Source: Streptomyces sp. NRRL WC-3605
GTDB taxonomy: Bacteria; Actinomycetota; Actinomycetes; Streptomycetales; Streptomycetaceae
DNA length: 64,000 nucleotides
Assembly: GCF_001509795.1 (NCBI RefSeq)
Contig: NZ_LLZN01000058.1
Location: 1-64,000, forward strand
Direction: 5' to 3'
Within the stretch, counting starts at the first letter, position 1, and the number at the start of each line of letters is the position of its first letter. The notes beneath the pieces were generated by a model. It was not told where the DNA came from. It did no database searches and saw nothing but the letters and a program-made list of their open reading frames with translations. A program made the position numbers and the translations under genes. Shown here piece after piece: positions 24,581 to 34,335 of this stretch.

Positions 24581-25609
24581 GTGAAGGCGCTGGTCAAGGA
24601 GAAGGCGGAGCCCGGACTCTGGCTCGCGGACGTCCCGGAGCCCTCCGTCGGGCCCGGCGACGTACTGATCAAGGTGCTGCGCACCGGCATCTGCGGCACC
24701 GACCTGCACATCCGCTCCTGGGACGGCTGGGCGCAGCAGTCGATCCGCACCCCGCTCGTCGTCGGCCACGAGTTCGTCGGCGAGGTCGTGGAGACCGGCC
24801 GGGACGTCGCCGACATCAAGCCCGGCGACCGGGTCAGCGGCGAGGGGCACCTGGTGTGCGGCAAGTGCCGCAACTGCCTGGCCGGGCGCCGTCACCTGTG
24901 CCGGGCCACGGTCGGCCTCGGCGTCGGACGCGACGGCGCCTTCGCGGAGTACGTGGCCCTGCCCGCCGCCAACGTGTGGGTGCACCGGGTCCCCGTCGAC
25001 CTCGACGTGGCCGCGATCTTCGACCCGTTCGGCAACGCCGTGCACACCGCGCTGTCGTTCCCGCTGGTCGGTGAGGACGTCCTGATCACCGGTGCCGGGC
25101 CGATCGGGCTGATGGCCGCCGCGGTGGCCAAGCACGCCGGCGCCCGCAACGTCGTGATCACCGACGTCAGCGAGGAGCGCCTGGAGCTGGCCCGCAAGAT
25201 CGGCGTCAGCCTCGCCCTGAACGTCGCCGGCTCCACGATCGCCGACGGCCAGCGCGCGCTCGGCCTGCGCGAGGGCTTCGACATCGGCCTGGAGATGTCC
25301 GGCAACCCCGTCGCGATGCGCGACATGATCGCCAACATGACGCACGGCGGCCGGATCGCCATGCTCGGTCTGCCCGCCGAGGAGTTCCCGGTCGACTGGG
25401 CCCGGATCGTCACCTCGATGATCACCATCAAGGGCATCTACGGCCGGGAGATGTTCGAGACCTGGTACGCGATGTCGGTGCTCCTGGAGGGCGGCCTCGA
25501 CCTCGCCCCCGTCATCACCGGCCGCTACGGCTACCGCGACCACGAGGCGGCGTTCGCGGACGCCGCCAGTGGCCGCGGCGGCAAGGTCATCCTCGACTGG
25601 ACCGCGTAA
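24581..25609 (+). CDS. tdh: L-threonine 3-dehydrogenase
   Basis: A 342-aa zinc alcohol-dehydrogenase-family enzyme that oxidises L-threonine to 2-amino-3-oxobutyrate with NAD. The catalytic zinc motif GHEFVGEV, the GICGTDLH cysteine, the structural-zinc cysteines [15 protein letters not shown] and the Rossmann motif [10 protein letters not shown] are all present. GTG at 24581 is used because CAGGAG lies 8 bp before it; the longer frame upstream is not family-like. It is 19 bp upstream of kbl, the enzyme that consumes its product. Confidence 0.96.
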   Translation: MKALVKEKAEPGLWLADVPEPSVGPGDVLIKVLRTGICGTDLHIRSWDGWAQQSIRTPLVVGHEFVGEVVETGRDVADIKPGDRVSGEGHLVCGKCRNCLAGRRHLCRATVGLGVGRDGAFAEYVALPAANVWVHRVPVDLDVAAIFDPFGNAVHTALSFPLVGEDVLITGAGPIGLMAAAVAKHAGARNVVITDVSEERLELARKIGVSLALNVAGSTIADGQRALGLREGFDIGLEMSGNPVAMRDMIANMTHGGRIAMLGLPAEEFPVDWARIVTSMITIKGIYGREMFETWYAMSVLLEGGLDLAPVITGRYGYRDHEAAFADAASGRGGKVILDWTA

Positions 25610-25628
25610 CCCCCTAGGAGCCTGTCCC

Positions 25629-26822
25629 ATGTTCGACTCCGTGCGCGACGACCTCCGCGCCACCCTCGACGAGATCCGCGCGGCCGGCCTGCACAAGCCG
25701 GAGCGGGTGATCGACACCCCGCAGTCCGCGACCGTCAACGTCACCGCGGGCGGCCGCCCCGGCGAGGTCCTCAACTTCTGCGCCAACAACTACCTCGGCC
25801 TCGCCGACCACCCCGACGTGATCGCCGCCGCCCACGAGGCGCTGGACCGCTGGGGCTACGGCATGGCCTCGGTCCGCTTCATCTGCGGCACGCAGGAGGT
25901 GCACAAGCAGCTGGAGGGCAGGCTCTCCGCGTTCCTCGGCCAGGAGGACACGATCCTGTACTCCTCCTGCTTCGACGCCAACGGCGGTGTCTTCGAGACC
26001 CTGCTCGGCCCGGAGGACGCGGTGATCTCCGACGCCCTCAACCACGCCTCCATCATCGACGGCATCCGCCTGTCGAAGGCCCGCCGCTTCCGCTACGCCA
26101 ACCGCGACATGGCGGACCTGGAAGCCCAGTTGAAGGACGCCTCCGACGCGCGCCGCAAGCTGATCGTCACCGACGGCGTGTTCTCGATGGACGGCTATGT
26201 GGCGCCGCTGCGCGAGATCTGCGACCTCGCCGACCGCTACGACGCCATGGTCATGGTCGACGACTCGCACGCCGTCGGCTTCGTCGGCCCCGGCGGCCGC
26301 GGCACCCCCGAGCTGCACGGCGTCATGGACCGCGTCGACATCATCACCGGCACCCTCGGCAAGGCCCTCGGCGGCGCGTCCGGCGGCTATGTGGCCGCCC
26401 GCGCCGAGATCGTCGCCCTGCTGCGCCAGCGCTCCCGGCCCTACCTGTTCTCCAACACCCTCGCCCCGGTGATCGCGGCGGCCTCCCTGAAGGTCCTGGA
26501 CCTGCTGGAGTCGGCGGACGACCTGCGGGTGCGGCTGCGTGAGAACACGCAGCTGTTCCGCCGCCGGATGAGCGAGGAGGGCTTCGAGATCCTCCCCGGC
26601 GACCACGCCATCGCGCCCGTGATGATCGGCGACGCCTCCAAGGCGGGCCGGCTGGCGGAGCTGCTGCTCGAGCGCGGCGTGTACGTGATCGGCTTCTCGT
26701 ACCCGGTCGTGCCCCAGGGCCAGGCCCGCATCCGCGTCCAGCTGTCCGCCGCGCACTCGACGGACGACGTGAACCGCGCCGTCGACGCCTTCGTCTCCGC
26801 CCGCGCGGAACTGGAGGGCTGA
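25629..26822 (+). CDS. kbl: glycine C-acetyltransferase (2-amino-3-ketobutyrate CoA ligase)
   Basis: A 397-aa PLP enzyme that splits 2-amino-3-oxobutyrate with CoA into glycine and acetyl-CoA. PLP lysine lies in [26 protein letters not shown] supplies the cofactor Asp/His. Length and N-terminus match the family. With tdh 19 bp upstream it forms the classic two-step threonine-to-glycine route. A strong hairpin terminator follows. Confidence 0.97.
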   Translation: MFDSVRDDLRATLDEIRAAGLHKPERVIDTPQSATVNVTAGGRPGEVLNFCANNYLGLADHPDVIAAAHEALDRWGYGMASVRFICGTQEVHKQLEGRLSAFLGQEDTILYSSCFDANGGVFETLLGPEDAVISDALNHASIIDGIRLSKARRFRYANRDMADLEAQLKDASDARRKLIVTDGVFSMDGYVAPLREICDLADRYDAMVMVDDSHAVGFVGPGGRGTPELHGVMDRVDIITGTLGKALGGASGGYVAARAEIVALLRQRSRPYLFSNTLAPVIAAASLKVLDLLESADDLRVRLRENTQLFRRRMSEEGFEILPGDHAIAPVMIGDASKAGRLAELLLERGVYVIGFSYPVVPQGQARIRVQLSAAHSTDDVNRAVDAFVSARAELEG

Positions 26823-26834
26823 GGCCGGACACCC

Positions 26835-26869
26835 GGTGCGCGCCGGAAGACCGGCGTCCGGCGCGCACC
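26835..26869 (+). terminator. terminator after tdh-kbl
   Basis: A perfect 12-bp stem, GGTGCGCGCCGG with CCGGCGCGCACC, and an 11-nt loop begin 12 bp after the kbl stop. It separates the operon from the following LysR gene. Confidence 0.75.
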
Positions 26870-26893
26870 CGACATCTTGCGATAATCGATCCC

Positions 26894-27793
26894 ATGATCG
26901 AAGCGCGGCGGCTCCACATCCTCCGTGCGGTGGCCGACCACCGCACCGTGACGGCGGCGGCCGCCGCGCTGTACCTCACCCCGTCGGCGGTGTCCCAGCA
27001 GCTCACGGCCCTGGAGCAGGAGACGGGCCACCGGCTGGTGGAGCGCGGCGCCAAAGGCGTACGGCTGACCCCGGCCGGCGAGATCCTGCTCAGCCACACC
27101 AACGCCGTCCTCGCCCAGCTGGAGCGGGCCGAGGCCGAGCTCGCGGCCTACAGCTCGGGCGCGGCCGGCACGGTCACCGTCGCCTCCTTCGCCACCGGCA
27201 TCGCCCTGGTCGTCGCACCGGCGGTGGCCCACCTCGCCCGGACGTCCCCCGGCATCCGTCTGCGCGTCCTGGACGCGGAGGGCGACGCCAGCCTTCCGAT
27301 GCTGCTGGACCGGCAGATCGACGTCGCGGTGGCCGTCGAGTACCGGGGAGCACCCGCCGACGACCCCCGGCTCGCCCATGTGCCGCTGTACGCGGAGCCC
27401 TTCGACGCGGTCGTCCCCGTCGGCCACCGACTGGCCGGCGCCGACGTCGTCCCGCTCGCGGAGCTGGCCAAGGACACCTGGATCGGCCCGTACCCCGGCA
27501 ACCCCTGCCACGACGTGGTGGTCCTGGCCTGCGAGAGCGCCGGGTTCCAGCCCCGCCTCGACCATTCCTCCGACGACTTCCGCGCGGTCGTCGCCCTCGC
27601 CTCGGCCGACGCCGGGGTGGCGCTCGTCCCGCGCTCGGCGCTGCGCGGCATGGACCTCACCGGGGTCGTCGTGCGCCCCGTGGACGGGGTCGCGCCCACC
27701 CGCCGGGTCTTCGCCGCCGTACGGCGCGGAGCGGAGGAGCACCCCCTGATCAGCCCGGTTCTCGACGCCCTCGGCGCGGCGGCGGGGGAGTGA
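26894..27793 (+). CDS. LysR-family regulator
   Basis: A 299-aa LysR-type regulator: HTH in residues about 3-60 (RRLHILRAVADHRTVTAAAA, then LTPSAVSQQLTALEQETGHR) and a periplasmic-binding-like effector domain. A GATAAT -10-like element lies 8 bp before the ATG, so the transcript is nearly leaderless. A terminator separates it from kbl, so it has its own promoter. Its target is unknown; tdh-kbl is one possibility by neighbourhood. Confidence 0.92.
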   Translation: MIEARRLHILRAVADHRTVTAAAAALYLTPSAVSQQLTALEQETGHRLVERGAKGVRLTPAGEILLSHTNAVLAQLERAEAELAAYSSGAAGTVTVASFATGIALVVAPAVAHLARTSPGIRLRVLDAEGDASLPMLLDRQIDVAVAVEYRGAPADDPRLAHVPLYAEPFDAVVPVGHRLAGADVVPLAELAKDTWIGPYPGNPCHDVVVLACESAGFQPRLDHSSDDFRAVVALASADAGVALVPRSALRGMDLTGVVVRPVDGVAPTRRVFAAVRRGAEEHPLISPVLDALGAAAGE

Positions 27794-27839
27794 GCCTTTC
27801 GTAACACCGCCGTCCCATTCGCGGGATAGCGTCCCGGAC

Positions 27840-28424
27840 ATGAGACAGACGGCGACCGGCAGGACCGTCGACACGGTCGACACCAGGCTGGCCGCGCGGC
27901 TCGCCGAACTGCGGGCCGAGCGCGGCTGGTCCCTTGGCGAACTTGCGGACCGCAGCGGGATCAGCCGCTCGACCCTCTCCCGCGCCGAGCGCGCGGAGAC
28001 CAGCCCCACGGCGGCCCTGCTCAACCGGCTCTGCCATGTGTACGGCCGCACCATGTCCCGCCTCCTCGGCGAGGTCGAGTCGGCCCCCGCCCCGGTGGTG
28101 CGGGCGGCCGACCAGCAGGTGTGGCAGGACCGCCCCTCCGGTTTCGTACGGCGGTCCGTGTCGCCGCCGCACGCCGGGCTGCGGGCGGAACTGGTGGAGG
28201 GACGGCTCGGCGCGGGCGCCGACATCGCCTACGACCGGCCGCCCGTACCGGGACTGGAGCAGCACCTGTGGGTGCTGGACGGAGTGCTGGAGGTGACCGT
28301 GCAGGAGAGCGGGCACCGGCTGGAGGCGGGGGACTGCCTGCGGACCCGGGTGTGGGGGGCCACGCGGTTCCGGTGCCCGGGCCCCGGCGAGGTCCGCTAC
28401 CTGCTGGCGGTGGTGCTGCCGTGA
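27840..28424 (+). CDS. XRE-family regulator with cupin domain
   Basis: A 194-aa regulator with N-terminal XRE HTH (residues about 17-72: LAELRAERGWSLGELADRSG, then ISRSTLSRAERAETSPTAAL) and a C-terminal cupin (about 105-190: PGLEQHLWVLDGVLEVTVQE, then HRLEAGDCLRTR). Its stop overlaps the GTG of a GNAT gene by 4 bp. XRE-cupin plus GNAT is a recurrent pair in actinomycetes, and the regulator probably controls the acetyltransferase. Unlike the XRE-cupin gene at 4030, no twin palindrome is seen upstream. Confidence 0.9.
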   Translation: MRQTATGRTVDTVDTRLAARLAELRAERGWSLGELADRSGISRSTLSRAERAETSPTAALLNRLCHVYGRTMSRLLGEVESAPAPVVRAADQQVWQDRPSGFVRRSVSPPHAGLRAELVEGRLGAGADIAYDRPPVPGLEQHLWVLDGVLEVTVQESGHRLEAGDCLRTRVWGATRFRCPGPGEVRYLLAVVLP

Positions 28425-28954
28425 CCGTGACACGCCTGGACGGCACCCGGCTGCGCGCGTGCGCCCGGGACCTGGCGGCACTCCTGGTGGACACCGTGGC
28501 GGCCGGGTCCTCCGTCGGCTTCCTCGACTCCCTGGACCTCGCCGCGGCCGAGACCTGGTGGACGGGGCGCGTCGACGCGGTGGACCGAGGACTTCTGGCG
28601 GTGTGGACGGTGTACGACGGCGGAGGAATCGACGGGACGGTGAGCCTGGCTTTCGCCGACAAGCCCAACAGCCGGCACCGCGCCGAGGTCGTCAACCTGA
28701 TGGTGCACCCCCGGGCCCGCGGCCGGGGCCTGGGCCGCACCCTGCTGACGGCCGCCGAGACGGCCGCCGCCGACGCCGGGATCACCCTGCTCCACCTGGA
28801 CACCGAGACCGGCAGCCCCGCCGAACGCCTGTACGGCTCGTCCGGCTGGACACGTGCCGGCGTCATCCCCGACTACGCGACGAGCCCGCAAGGAGAGCCG
28901 CGTCCCACGACGATCTACTACAAACGCCTGGGCGTTCCCGCTCCCACCAGGTGA
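28421..28954 (+). CDS. GNAT-family N-acetyltransferase
   Basis: A 177-aa acetyltransferase. The acetyl-CoA-binding motif is VNLMVHPRARGRGLGRTLL, followed by ITLLHLDTETGSPAERLYGS and GWTRAGVIPDYATSPQGEP, the usual GNAT C-terminal part. Substrate unknown. The GTG at 28421 overlaps the XRE-cupin stop (GTGA), indicating coupling; another GTG lies two codons later. Confidence 0.9.
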   Translation: MTVTRLDGTRLRACARDLAALLVDTVAAGSSVGFLDSLDLAAAETWWTGRVDAVDRGLLAVWTVYDGGGIDGTVSLAFADKPNSRHRAEVVNLMVHPRARGRGLGRTLLTAAETAAADAGITLLHLDTETGSPAERLYGSSGWTRAGVIPDYATSPQGEPRPTTIYYKRLGVPAPTR

Positions 28955-28984
28955 GTGTCAGTGCCGGCCGCTACGGTTCCGGCT

Positions 28985-29344
28985 ATGCCGGACGCCGAAG
29001 ACGTACGCCGTATCGCCCTGTCCCTCCCGGACACCACGGAGAAGATCGCCTGGAGCATGCCCACGTTCCGGGTCGCGGGCAAGATGTTCGCCACCCTGCC
29101 CGAGGACGAGACCTCCCTCGCGGTGCGCTGCCCCAAGGAGGAACGCGACGAACTGGTCCTCGCCGAACCGGACAAGTTCTGGATCGCCGACCACGAGGCC
29201 CAGTTCGCCTGGGTGCGGGCCCGGATCGCCGCCCTCGACGACGAGGACGAACTGCGCGCCGTCCTCGCCGACTCCTGGCGCCAGGCAGCCCCCACCCGAC
29301 TGCTGGACGCCTACCCGGAGCTGGGACTGCCCCGAGGCGAATGA
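28985..29344 (+). CDS. MmcQ/YjbR family protein
   Basis: A 119-aa protein of the MmcQ/YjbR fold: VRRIALSLPDTTEKIAWSMP followed by TFRVAGKMFATLPEDETSLA, ending with DSWRQAAPTRLLDAYPE. Members are small DNA-binding-like or cysteine-rich-free proteins of unsettled function. ATG at 28985 is taken; a GTG at 28955 right after the GNAT stop would add ten residues. Confidence 0.88.
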   Translation: MPDAEDVRRIALSLPDTTEKIAWSMPTFRVAGKMFATLPEDETSLAVRCPKEERDELVLAEPDKFWIADHEAQFAWVRARIAALDDEDELRAVLADSWRQAAPTRLLDAYPELGLPRGE

Positions 29345-29459
29345 GATCGCTCTCCACGTCGCCGCTCCCGCGTGCGATCATCCGGAGGCGAGGGGGCAGC
29401 CGGGGCGGAGGGGGCCGCGGCCCGCACTCCTCACGAGGGGACGGGGAGGGATCGTGGGG

Positions 29460-30788
29460 ATGCGCGGGACGCCGCCGCGGACACCGCCGGGCGGAGCCCA
29501 GGACGGGACGCGGAACCCGTCGCCCGGCGCCGGGACGGGCACGGACCGGCCGAGACCGGTGTGGTCACGCGACTTCGCCCTGTTCTTCGGGGCACGGGCC
29601 GTGGCCCAGCTCGGTGACACCATGCTGCCCGTGGCGCTCGCGGCGGGCCTGCTGCAGCAGGGCTACGGCGCCGGTGCCGTCGGTCTCGCCCTGGCCTCGA
29701 CGTCCGCCGCGTTCGCCGGGCTGATCGTCTTCGGCGGGGTCGTCGCCGACCGCTTCGACACCCGCCGGCTGATGATCGGCGCCGACCTGGTCCGCGTCTG
29801 CACCCAGTCCCTGGCCGCCGCGCTCTTCTTCTCCGGGCACGTCGTGCTCTGGCAGATCTGCGCGATCGGCTTCGTCAACGGCGTCGCGGGCGCCGTGTTC
29901 CAGCCCGGCGTCGCCGGCACCGTGCCCCGCCTCGCCGCCGACGTGCAGGGCGCGAACGGCGCCATCCGCGTCGCCGAGGCCGTGGCCCAGCTGGCCGGCC
30001 CCGCCCTCGCGGGCGTCCTCGTCGGATTCGCCTCACCCGGCGGGGTGTTCGCCGCCCACGCCACCACCTACACGGTGAGTGCCGTCTGCCTCCTGCTGCT
30101 GCGCCTGCCCCCACGCGTCCGCTCGGGCGCCGCCCGCGCCCTGACCGGCGGCCGGGCCTTCCGGGCCGATCTGGTGGAGGGCTGGCGGGAGTTCAGGTCC
30201 CGCGCCTGGCTGTGGGGCGTCATCGCCGTCTGGTGCGTCTACATGATCACCGTGTGGGGCCCGACGATCCCGCTGGTGGCGACGGAGATCGTCCAGCACC
30301 ACGGGGCCCGCTCCTACGGCCTGGTCAACTCCGCCCTCGGCGCGGGCACCGTGCTCGGCGGCCTGCTCGCCCTGCGGCTGCGCCCGCGCCGCATGCTGCG
30401 CGCCGGCGCGTTCGGCGTCTTCGCCTTCGCCGCCTTCCCGGTGACGGTCGGCGCCGGCCTGCCTGTCCCGGCCATGGCGGCCGGAGCGGCCGTGGCCGGT
30501 GTCGGCATGGCGTTCTGGAGCGTGATGTGGGCGACGAGCGTGCAGACCCAGGTCCCGGCGGACGTCCTCAACCGCATCCACGCCTACGACGTGGCGGGCT
30601 CCCTGGCGATGATGCCGGTCGGCCAGTCCCTGGCGGGCCCGGCCGCCGGGGCCTTCGGGTCCGGGCACGTGCTGCTCGCGGCGGGATGCATGAGCTTCGT
30701 CGTGGCGACCTCGCTGCTCTGCGTGCGCGCGATCCGCGGCCTGGTCCGGGCGGACGCGCCGGCGGCCCCGGGCCCAGGGGGTGTCTGA
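29460..30788 (+). CDS. MFS transporter
   Basis: A 442-aa major-facilitator protein with about 12 membrane helices and a loop 2-3 motif VVADRFDTRRLMIGADLVR, typical of drug/macrolide-type exporters (MFS_3-like). The ATG at 29460 follows GGGGAGGG by 9 bp. It is followed by a hairpin terminator and a tRNA gene. Substrate unknown. Confidence 0.9.
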   Translation: MRGTPPRTPPGGAQDGTRNPSPGAGTGTDRPRPVWSRDFALFFGARAVAQLGDTMLPVALAAGLLQQGYGAGAVGLALASTSAAFAGLIVFGGVVADRFDTRRLMIGADLVRVCTQSLAAALFFSGHVVLWQICAIGFVNGVAGAVFQPGVAGTVPRLAADVQGANGAIRVAEAVAQLAGPALAGVLVGFASPGGVFAAHATTYTVSAVCLLLLRLPPRVRSGAARALTGGRAFRADLVEGWREFRSRAWLWGVIAVWCVYMITVWGPTIPLVATEIVQHHGARSYGLVNSALGAGTVLGGLLALRLRPRRMLRAGAFGVFAFAAFPVTVGAGLPVPAMAAGAAVAGVGMAFWSVMWATSVQTQVPADVLNRIHAYDVAGSLAMMPVGQSLAGPAAGAFGSGHVLLAAGCMSFVVATSLLCVRAIRGLVRADAPAAPGPGGV

Positions 30789-30799
30789 CACCCTCTGGG
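30773..30799 (+). terminator. hairpin at the end of MFS gene
   Basis: CCCAG-G-GGGTGTC and GACACCC-T-CTGGG arms form a hairpin that overlaps the MFS stop codon, ahead of the tRNA gene. Confidence 0.55.
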
Positions 30800-30887
30800 C
30801 CCGTAAACGGGTGCGCGACCACCGACCCGAGTGCGGTAGAGTTTCCCTGCACGTTCGGCCGGGGGAAACCCCAGGTCAGCGGGGCAC

Positions 30888-30961
<74 letters not shown>

Positions 30962-30969
30962 CGGTGCGG

Positions 30970-31005
30970 AAGGGCTTCCACGGGTTCACACCCGCGGAAG
31001 CCCTT
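30970..31005 (+). terminator. terminator after tRNA-Pro copy 1
   Basis: A 15-bp stem with one mismatch (AAGGGCTTCCACGGG with CCCGCGGAAGCCCTT) and a 6-nt loop, 9 bp after the tRNA, then TCTTCGTG. Confidence 0.75.
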
Positions 31006-31058
31006 CTTCGTGTGTCCGGCTCCTTCGTGTGTCCGGCGCGGACCTGAGCGGTCGCCCT

Positions 31059-33272
31059 CTACGGATAGCTGGGCAGGTTCGCCACGTTCGTCGCCGCGTT
31101 GGACGGGCCGCCCGTGCTGTTGACGACGTGCCGGATGGTGCCGGTGCCGCCGAGGGAGACCGTCACCATGCTCGTGAAGCGCACCCCCGGCCGGTTCGGC
31201 GCCTCGATGGCCCGTTCGGCGGTGACGCTCGGGTTGACGTTGAAGAAGCAGTAGCTGCCGAGGCCCCACGCCTGGTGGCTGGTGACGGAGTCGGCGACCT
31301 TGTAGGCGGCGTAGCCCTGCGTGGAACCGTTCATCCAGGCCGCCTGGTTGGGCGGGTCGTACGGCATCTCGTTCTGGTAGAAGTACGTCCGGCCGCCGTT
31401 GCCGTTCCAGATGGTCTGGTACTTCTGGTAGTGCTCGACGAACAGGCCGTACGCCGTGACGTCGTCGCCGTTGACGATCAGGCCGGTGTCACCGGTGTTG
31501 CTGTTCCATCCGATGCCGTTGCCGTGGTCGCCGCGCCAGATCCACATGTGGTCGCCGATGACGTCGTCGCTGTTGATCACCAGGCTGGTGGTCGCCTTGC
31601 CGACGGCCGCGCCGCCGACCCGGAAGTACACGTCGTGCAGCGAGGTCGGGTCGGCGTCGTGCGACGCGGACGAGTTCGCCGGGCCGACCTCCATGAGCGT
31701 GGGCGAGTTGGTGGTGCCCGCGTCGAACAGGAGGCCCGCGACCTTGACCCCGTCGACGTCGGCGACCTTCATCGCGGTGACGCCGTTGTCCGGGACGAAC
31801 GTGGCGAGGCCCAGGCCGAGGACGACTGTGCCGGGGCGGTTCACCTGGAGCGTCTGGTCGAGGTGGTAGACCCCCGGCGTGACGAGCAGGTTCTTGCCCG
31901 CGGCCAGCGCGGCGTTGATCGAGGCGGCGCTTGCGCCCGGCTTGACGATGTGGAAGGTGTCCAACGACAGCGAGGTCCCGGAGGGTGCCCCGTTCGCCCA
32001 GCTGACGCCGGAGGAGCCGGACCGGACGGCGGGCACGAACACCTTGTAGGCGTTGTCGCCGTCGACGTACAGGAACGGCTTCTCGCGGGTCACCGGCGAC
32101 TGCGCGACCGTGGTGTACGGCGGCGCCGGGAACGTCGTGTTCGGAACGCCCTGACTGCCGACGAAGACCATGTTCCAGTTGGAGCCGGTCCAGCTGCCGA
32201 CCTGGGAGTTGCGGGTCAGCCACTGCTGCTGGCTGCCGGAGTCGACCCGTCCGTCGACCTTGGTGTCGGCGAACAGGCCGCCGCTGGCCCAGCCGCCGTC
32301 GTCCAGGGCGATGTCGCCGCGCAGATGCATCCGGCGGTACGGGGCCGCCTGCGACACCGCCCAGCGGTCGCGGCCGCCCGCCGGGTTGACCGACAGGTTC
32401 TCGGCGCCGCGCCAGAAGTTCTGGGTGGCGTTCTGCGGCGGGAACCAGTCGGCCTCGGCGTGCACCGCCCCGTTGACGGTGACCGCGTCGGGGGTGAGGC
32501 CGAGACCCGAGACCTGCGTGTAGAAGCCGACGTTGACGTCCGCGTCGTAGGAGCCCGGCTTGAACAGCACCGCCTGCCGCTGGGAGCCGAACTGGTTGGT
32601 CTCCTGCTGCTGGAAGATCGAGTTCAGCTTGCTCTGGATGGCGGAGGCGGACATCGACGGGTCGAACACGGCGACGTTCGGCCCGAGGTCCGGGGCCGCC
32701 GTCGACTGGTTCACGGGCACGACCTGGAACCGCTGGGCGGCGCTGCCGTTGCACGTGTACTGCACGAACTGCACGCTGTTCGCGAGCGAGGCGCCCGGGT
32801 CGTCCAGGCACTTGCCGCTGTGCCGGTTGACGAACCGGTAGGCGCCGCCGCCCAGGTCGACCGGCAGCCACTGCTGGTTGGCGCCGCCGCCGTAGGCCCA
32901 CAGGTGCACGGGCGCGCCGTCGGCGCTGGAGACGTCGGCGACGTCCACGACCTGGCCGGTGGCGTTCCGGTTGCCGATGCGGACATAACCGTCGTCGCCG
33001 GCGGTGAGACTCCACTGCTGGGCCGCCGTGCTGTTGCAGGCGTACTGCTGCACGACGGTGCCGTTGGCGGTGGCGGCCGCCCTGGCGTCCAGACAGCGGC
33101 CGCTCGCGGCGTTCATGACGGTGACGAACCCGGTGGGGAGCGCTGCGGCGGCGCTCGCCGGCGCGGGTGCCGAGGTGAGCAGGGAGGCGGCGGCCACGGT
33201 GACGAGCGCTGCCACGCCAAATCTGCGCGGACGGCGTGGGGCAGGGGGCGAAGACTCAGGGAATCCGGGCAT
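31059..33272 (-). CDS. secreted ricin-lectin / right-handed beta-helix protein
   Basis: A 737-aa secreted protein. An Arg-rich N-terminus, hydrophobic stretch and ASA-A site (near residue 41) form a signal peptide. Residues about 47-175 are a ricin-B lectin (CBM13) module with QxW-type repeats (AAQQWSL, ANQQWLP, AAQRFQV). The rest is a parallel beta-helix (pectin-lyase fold) rich in Asn ladders, for example VNGDDVTAYGLFVEH and INSDDVIGDHMWIWRGDHG. It resembles GH55-like exo-glucanases or related polysaccharide-active proteins; no catalytic residue can be assigned. Some relatives carry misleading 'adenylyl cyclase' labels. A promoter and LacI-type operator lie upstream. Confidence 0.8.
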   Translation of the reverse strand: MPGFPESSPPAPRRPRRFGVAALVTVAAASLLTSAPAPASAAAALPTGFVTVMNAASGRCLDARAAATANGTVVQQYACNSTAAQQWSLTAGDDGYVRIGNRNATGQVVDVADVSSADGAPVHLWAYGGGANQQWLPVDLGGGAYRFVNRHSGKCLDDPGASLANSVQFVQYTCNGSAAQRFQVVPVNQSTAAPDLGPNVAVFDPSMSASAIQSKLNSIFQQQETNQFGSQRQAVLFKPGSYDADVNVGFYTQVSGLGLTPDAVTVNGAVHAEADWFPPQNATQNFWRGAENLSVNPAGGRDRWAVSQAAPYRRMHLRGDIALDDGGWASGGLFADTKVDGRVDSGSQQQWLTRNSQVGSWTGSNWNMVFVGSQGVPNTTFPAPPYTTVAQSPVTREKPFLYVDGDNAYKVFVPAVRSGSSGVSWANGAPSGTSLSLDTFHIVKPGASAASINAALAAGKNLLVTPGVYHLDQTLQVNRPGTVVLGLGLATFVPDNGVTAMKVADVDGVKVAGLLFDAGTTNSPTLMEVGPANSSASHDADPTSLHDVYFRVGGAAVGKATTSLVINSDDVIGDHMWIWRGDHGNGIGWNSNTGDTGLIVNGDDVTAYGLFVEHYQKYQTIWNGNGGRTYFYQNEMPYDPPNQAAWMNGSTQGYAAYKVADSVTSHQAWGLGSYCFFNVNPSVTAERAIEAPNRPGVRFTSMVTVSLGGTGTIRHVVNSTGGPSNAATNVANLPSYP

Positions 33273-33362
33273 GCGGGTGGCCCTTCGTGGGGGGTGTGCG
33301 GGTCGTGCCGCGTTCAGTTCGTGAAGGCCGAACGCGGCATGCGCTGCTCTGGTTGACCCGTG

Positions 33363-33391
33363 AACCTAAAGGTATGGACCACTTTCGTCAA
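33363..33391 (-). promoter_or_regulatory. promoter of the ricin/beta-helix gene
   Basis: On the minus strand TTGACG (33391-33386) and TAGGTT (33368-33363) are spaced by 17 bp, a strong vegetative-type promoter about 90 bp before the start codon. Confidence 0.6.
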
Positions 33392-33397
33392 GACATG

Positions 33398-33413
33398 AAG
33401 TAAGCGCTTGAGC
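33398..33413. promoter_or_regulatory. LacI-type operator upstream of ricin/beta-helix gene
   Basis: AAGTAAGCGCTTGAGC contains the palindromic AAGCGCTT core of LacI-family sugar repressor sites and sits just upstream of the -35 box. This suggests sugar-controlled expression of the secreted protein. The repressor is not in this window. Confidence 0.5.
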
Positions 33414-33469
33414 AACAGAGTTGAGCGCACGCGTGAGGGACCCCGAGAGTGGGAAGGGGTGGTGCCGAC

Positions 33470-34198
33470 TCACTCCGAGCGCGTGAAGCGGTCCACCAGC
33501 GCGTCCAGGCCGTCCGTCAGGTCGCGCGGTCCGGCCCGGTCGGCCAGGGCCGGGGCGGTGGCGCGCAGCCGCGGCAGCTCCTGCGGGTCCATGTGGTGAA
33601 GGCCGAGCCGGAACCCGGACTCCGTCTCCTGCGGGTTGTCCACCATGGCCTGGAGCTCCACCGACACGTAGCCGAGCACCCAGCCCGTGAAGGCGCGGAA
33701 GAGCCGCGCGGAGCCGTCCGTGCCGAACCCGGCCTGCTCGAACAGCGCGAGCACCCGCTCGTGGTGACGCAGCGTCGCCCGCGGGCGACGGGCGAGCGGC
33801 ACCGTCAGCATCCGTGTGGAGAGCAGCGGCACCACCTGCGGGTGGTCCAGGCACACCTCGTACGTCGCCAGCGCCACCCGGCGCAGCTCGGCCCGCCAGT
33901 CGTCCGCCGCCTCCCCGTCGGTCAGCCGGTCCTCCAGCTCCGCGTGCAGGGCCTCCACCAGGCCGTCCAGCAGGGCGTCCTTGGAGGCGGCGTACCGGTA
34001 CAACGCCATCGCCTCGACGCCGAGCTCGCTGCCGAGCCGCCGCATGCTCAGGGCGGACAGGCCCTCCCGGTCGACCAACCGCAGGGCCGCGCCGAGGACG
34101 CGCTCGCGGTTGAGCCTTCCGTAGCGGCCCCGGTCGCTCGCGCGCCGCGCCGGCCCCGCTCCGGGCTCCTTCGCCATCGCCGGCCTCCTCGCCGTCAC
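33470..34198 (-). CDS. TetR-family regulator divergent from GH15
   Basis: A 242-aa regulator. The HTH is at about residues 33-80 (RVLGAALRLVDREGLSALSM, then LGSELGVEAMALYRYAASKD), followed by a TetR_C-type ligand domain. An alternative start (MAKEPGAG) lies seven codons in. It faces the GH15 gene across 137 bp that contain a 19-bp near-palindrome found again before galE, so it is the best candidate to bind both sites. Confidence 0.9.
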   Translation of the reverse strand: MTARRPAMAKEPGAGPARRASDRGRYGRLNRERVLGAALRLVDREGLSALSMRRLGSELGVEAMALYRYAASKDALLDGLVEALHAELEDRLTDGEAADDWRAELRRVALATYEVCLDHPQVVPLLSTRMLTVPLARRPRATLRHHERVLALFEQAGFGTDGSARLFRAFTGWVLGYVSVELQAMVDNPQETESGFRLGLHHMDPQELPRLRATAPALADRAGPRDLTDGLDALVDRFTRSE

Positions 34199-34284
34199 TC
34201 CAGGCCACCGTACGGTTACGGGGTAGACGTACGCGAACCGGGGTGATCGGACCCGGTTGCCGGGGCCGAGCGGACGCGTAGCAT

Positions 34285-34303
34285 GTACATATACGTCGTA
34301 AAC
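34285..34303. promoter_or_regulatory. operator site 1 (TetR/GH15 intergenic)
   Basis: GTACATATACGTCGTAAAC with a TACG-T-CGTA palindromic core, 33 bp before the GH15 start. It matches site 2 before galE at 16 of 19 positions. A further CGTAAAC repeat follows at 34310-34316. Likely bound by the divergent TetR protein; inference from position and symmetry. Confidence 0.65.
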
Positions 34304-34335
34304 GGGTGACGTAAACCCATGGACGAGTGACCGTC

